Shown: positions 63,257 to 64,000 of the stretch, in pieces
Position numbering within the stretch: the first letter of the stretch is position 1
Layout of the letters: each line of letters starts with the position of its first letter
From: Hymenobacter yonginensis
GTDB lineage: Bacteria > Bacteroidota > Bacteroidia > Cytophagales > Hymenobacteraceae
DNA: 64,000 nt
NCBI RefSeq assembly: GCF_027625995.1
Contig: NZ_CP115396.1
Location: 1,364,001 to 1,428,000, forward strand
Direction of reading: 5' to 3'
Made by a program: the position numbers and the translations under genes
Notes under the pieces: generated by a model
What the model was told of the DNA's origin: nothing
Database searches by the model: none
Seen by the model: only the letters and a program-made list of their open reading frames with translations

Positions 63257-64000
63257 ATGCCAGTTTCTACGCTTCCGCTATGGCTGGCGGCCCTGCTGCC
63301 ACTGCAAGCTGCCGCTCAAGTACTTCCCCCGGCTGCCCCAGCCGATACCAGCCAGCTGCGGCAGCATCTGGTGGCCCTCATCGGCACCCCCGAGCCGCGC
63401 AACTATCAGCACCTGCCCAGCCTCAACCAGGCCGCGCGCTACATCGAGCAGCAGCTGCAGGCGGCCGGCGCCCAGCCCGTGCGGCAGCCCTACGACGTGC
63501 AGGGCAACACGTATTACAACGTCATCGGCCACTTTGGGCCTGCCACCGGCCCGCGGCTGGTGGTGGGGGCGCACTACGATGTATGCGGCGAGCAGCCCGG
63601 CGCCGACGACAACGGCACCGGCGTGGCGGCGCTGCTGGAGCTGGCCCGGCTGCTGGGGCGCCAGCCCACGCTGCCCTACGGCATTGAGCTAGTGGCCTAC
63701 ACGCTGGAAGAGCCGCCGTTTTTTCGGACGCCGCAGATGGGCAGCTACGTGCACGCCCGGGCGCTACACGACGCCGGCGTGCCGGTGCGCGGCATGGTGG
63801 CTTTGGAAATGCTGGGCTATTACGACGACCGAAAAGGCAGTCAGGACTACCCGTTTGGGCCGCTGAAATGGGTGTATGGCGGCCGCGGCAACTACGTGAC
63901 GGTGGCCCAGAAATTCGGCAACGGACAGTTTGGGCGGCAGTTTGCGCGCCGCTACAAAGGCCTGGCCACGCTGCCCGTGCGGCGCTTCAAGGCCCCGGCC
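63257..64000 (+). CDS. M28 family metallopeptidase, C-terminus beyond window
   Basis: 248 codons are present. A signal peptide (STLPLWLAALLPLQAAAQ) is followed by the zinc aminopeptidase fold: NVIGHFGPATGPRLVVGAHY (first zinc His in GAHYDV), GADDNGTGVAALLELARLL (bridging Asp), VAYTLEEPPFF (catalytic Glu pair) and VALEMLGYYDD (a further zinc ligand). The final zinc His should lie beyond the window end. A secreted or periplasmic peptidase or related amidase. It is divergent from the histidine kinase gene. Confidence 0.9.
   Translation, partial: MPVSTLPLWLAALLPLQAAAQVLPPAAPADTSQLRQHLVALIGTPEPRNYQHLPSLNQAARYIEQQLQAAGAQPVRQPYDVQGNTYYNVIGHFGPATGPRLVVGAHYDVCGEQPGADDNGTGVAALLELARLLGRQPTLPYGIELVAYTLEEPPFFRTPQMGSYVHARALHDAGVPVRGMVALEMLGYYDDRKGSQDYPFGPLKWVYGGRGNYVTVAQKFGNGQFGRQFARRYKGLATLPVRRFKAPA

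Noticed and set aside
1-64000. tRNA or rRNA genes
   Set aside because: I saw no cloverleaf-compatible segment with CCA-type ends or conserved T-loop in the gaps, and no rRNA-like sequence; a proper search could still find one.

Overview
The window is chromosomal DNA from a high-GC member of the Bacteroidota, most like Hymenobacter and its relatives (Cytophagales). The evidence is the Bacteroidota-type -7 box (TAnnTTTG) in front of many genes, a ubiE-porT pair (PorT belongs to the type IX secretion system), a DUF5606 protein, a PorE-like TPR/beta-propeller/OmpA protein, a TonB-dependent receptor with a carboxypeptidase-regulatory-like N-terminus, many lipoproteins and a high GC content. The assignment comes from protein recognition and composition, not from a search. 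I see no rRNA, tRNA, phage, transposase gene or CRISPR array.

Layout. 1-5100: a glycosyltransferase cut by the window edge, a PrxQ/Bcp peroxiredoxin, a GAF protein, a protein that looks like a duplicated Sm-like fold, a small membrane protein, an alpha/beta hydrolase broken by an in-frame TGA, and a DUF3298/DUF4163-like protein. 5184-8287: a polyferredoxin, a small membrane protein and an FAD/NAD oxidoreductase in one minus-strand group. 8574-13767: a disordered acidic protein, a membrane-anchored regulatory-like domain protein, an amino-acid permease, an FKBP lipoprotein and two related lipoproteins. 13946-19248: a 914-residue unknown envelope protein, NadR and CorA. 19322-25813: a surface-glycan group (flippase, GT2, GT39-like enzyme, polytopic membrane protein) whose intergenic gaps are filled with repeats. 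25868-32767: acyl-ACP desaturase, lipoprotein, DUF427, a VWA/AAA+ pair, cyclophilin and fasciclin lipoprotein. 32890-40258: beta-hydroxyacid dehydrogenase, RsgA, Kdo transferase, 2-Cys peroxiredoxin with a Fur-family regulator, aspartate kinase and fructose-bisphosphatase. 40355-47342: DUF5606, TonB-like protein, EngB, PorE-like protein, UbiE, PorT and an SDR. 47415-52965: hydrolase, cytidine deaminase, saccharopine dehydrogenase, an ABC exporter pair and TrmN6. 53076-64000: TonB-dependent receptor, aminotransferase, TsaE, alanine dehydrogenase, flavin reductase-like protein, a TPR histidine kinase whose phospho-acceptor His is Gln, and an M28 peptidase cut by the window end.

Most genes are ordinary core or envelope genes. 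The unusual layer is the non-coding DNA. There are at least three families of long intergenic palindromes. The most striking composite element occurs four times: a palindrome flanked on both sides by arrays of short units (GTGATGGG on one side, CACCTGTC/CACCTCAT on the other). Several unrelated short-unit arrays (TACTCAGT, ACAACTG, AATTTTTA types) also form inverted pairs. Many of these arrays run into coding sequence and supply the last codons and the stop codon of the neighbouring gene. This is the best candidate in the window for something undescribed. Other points worth checking are the nonsense codon in the hydrolase, the histidine kinase lacking its His, three apparently leaderless promoters and the duplicated Sm-like protein.
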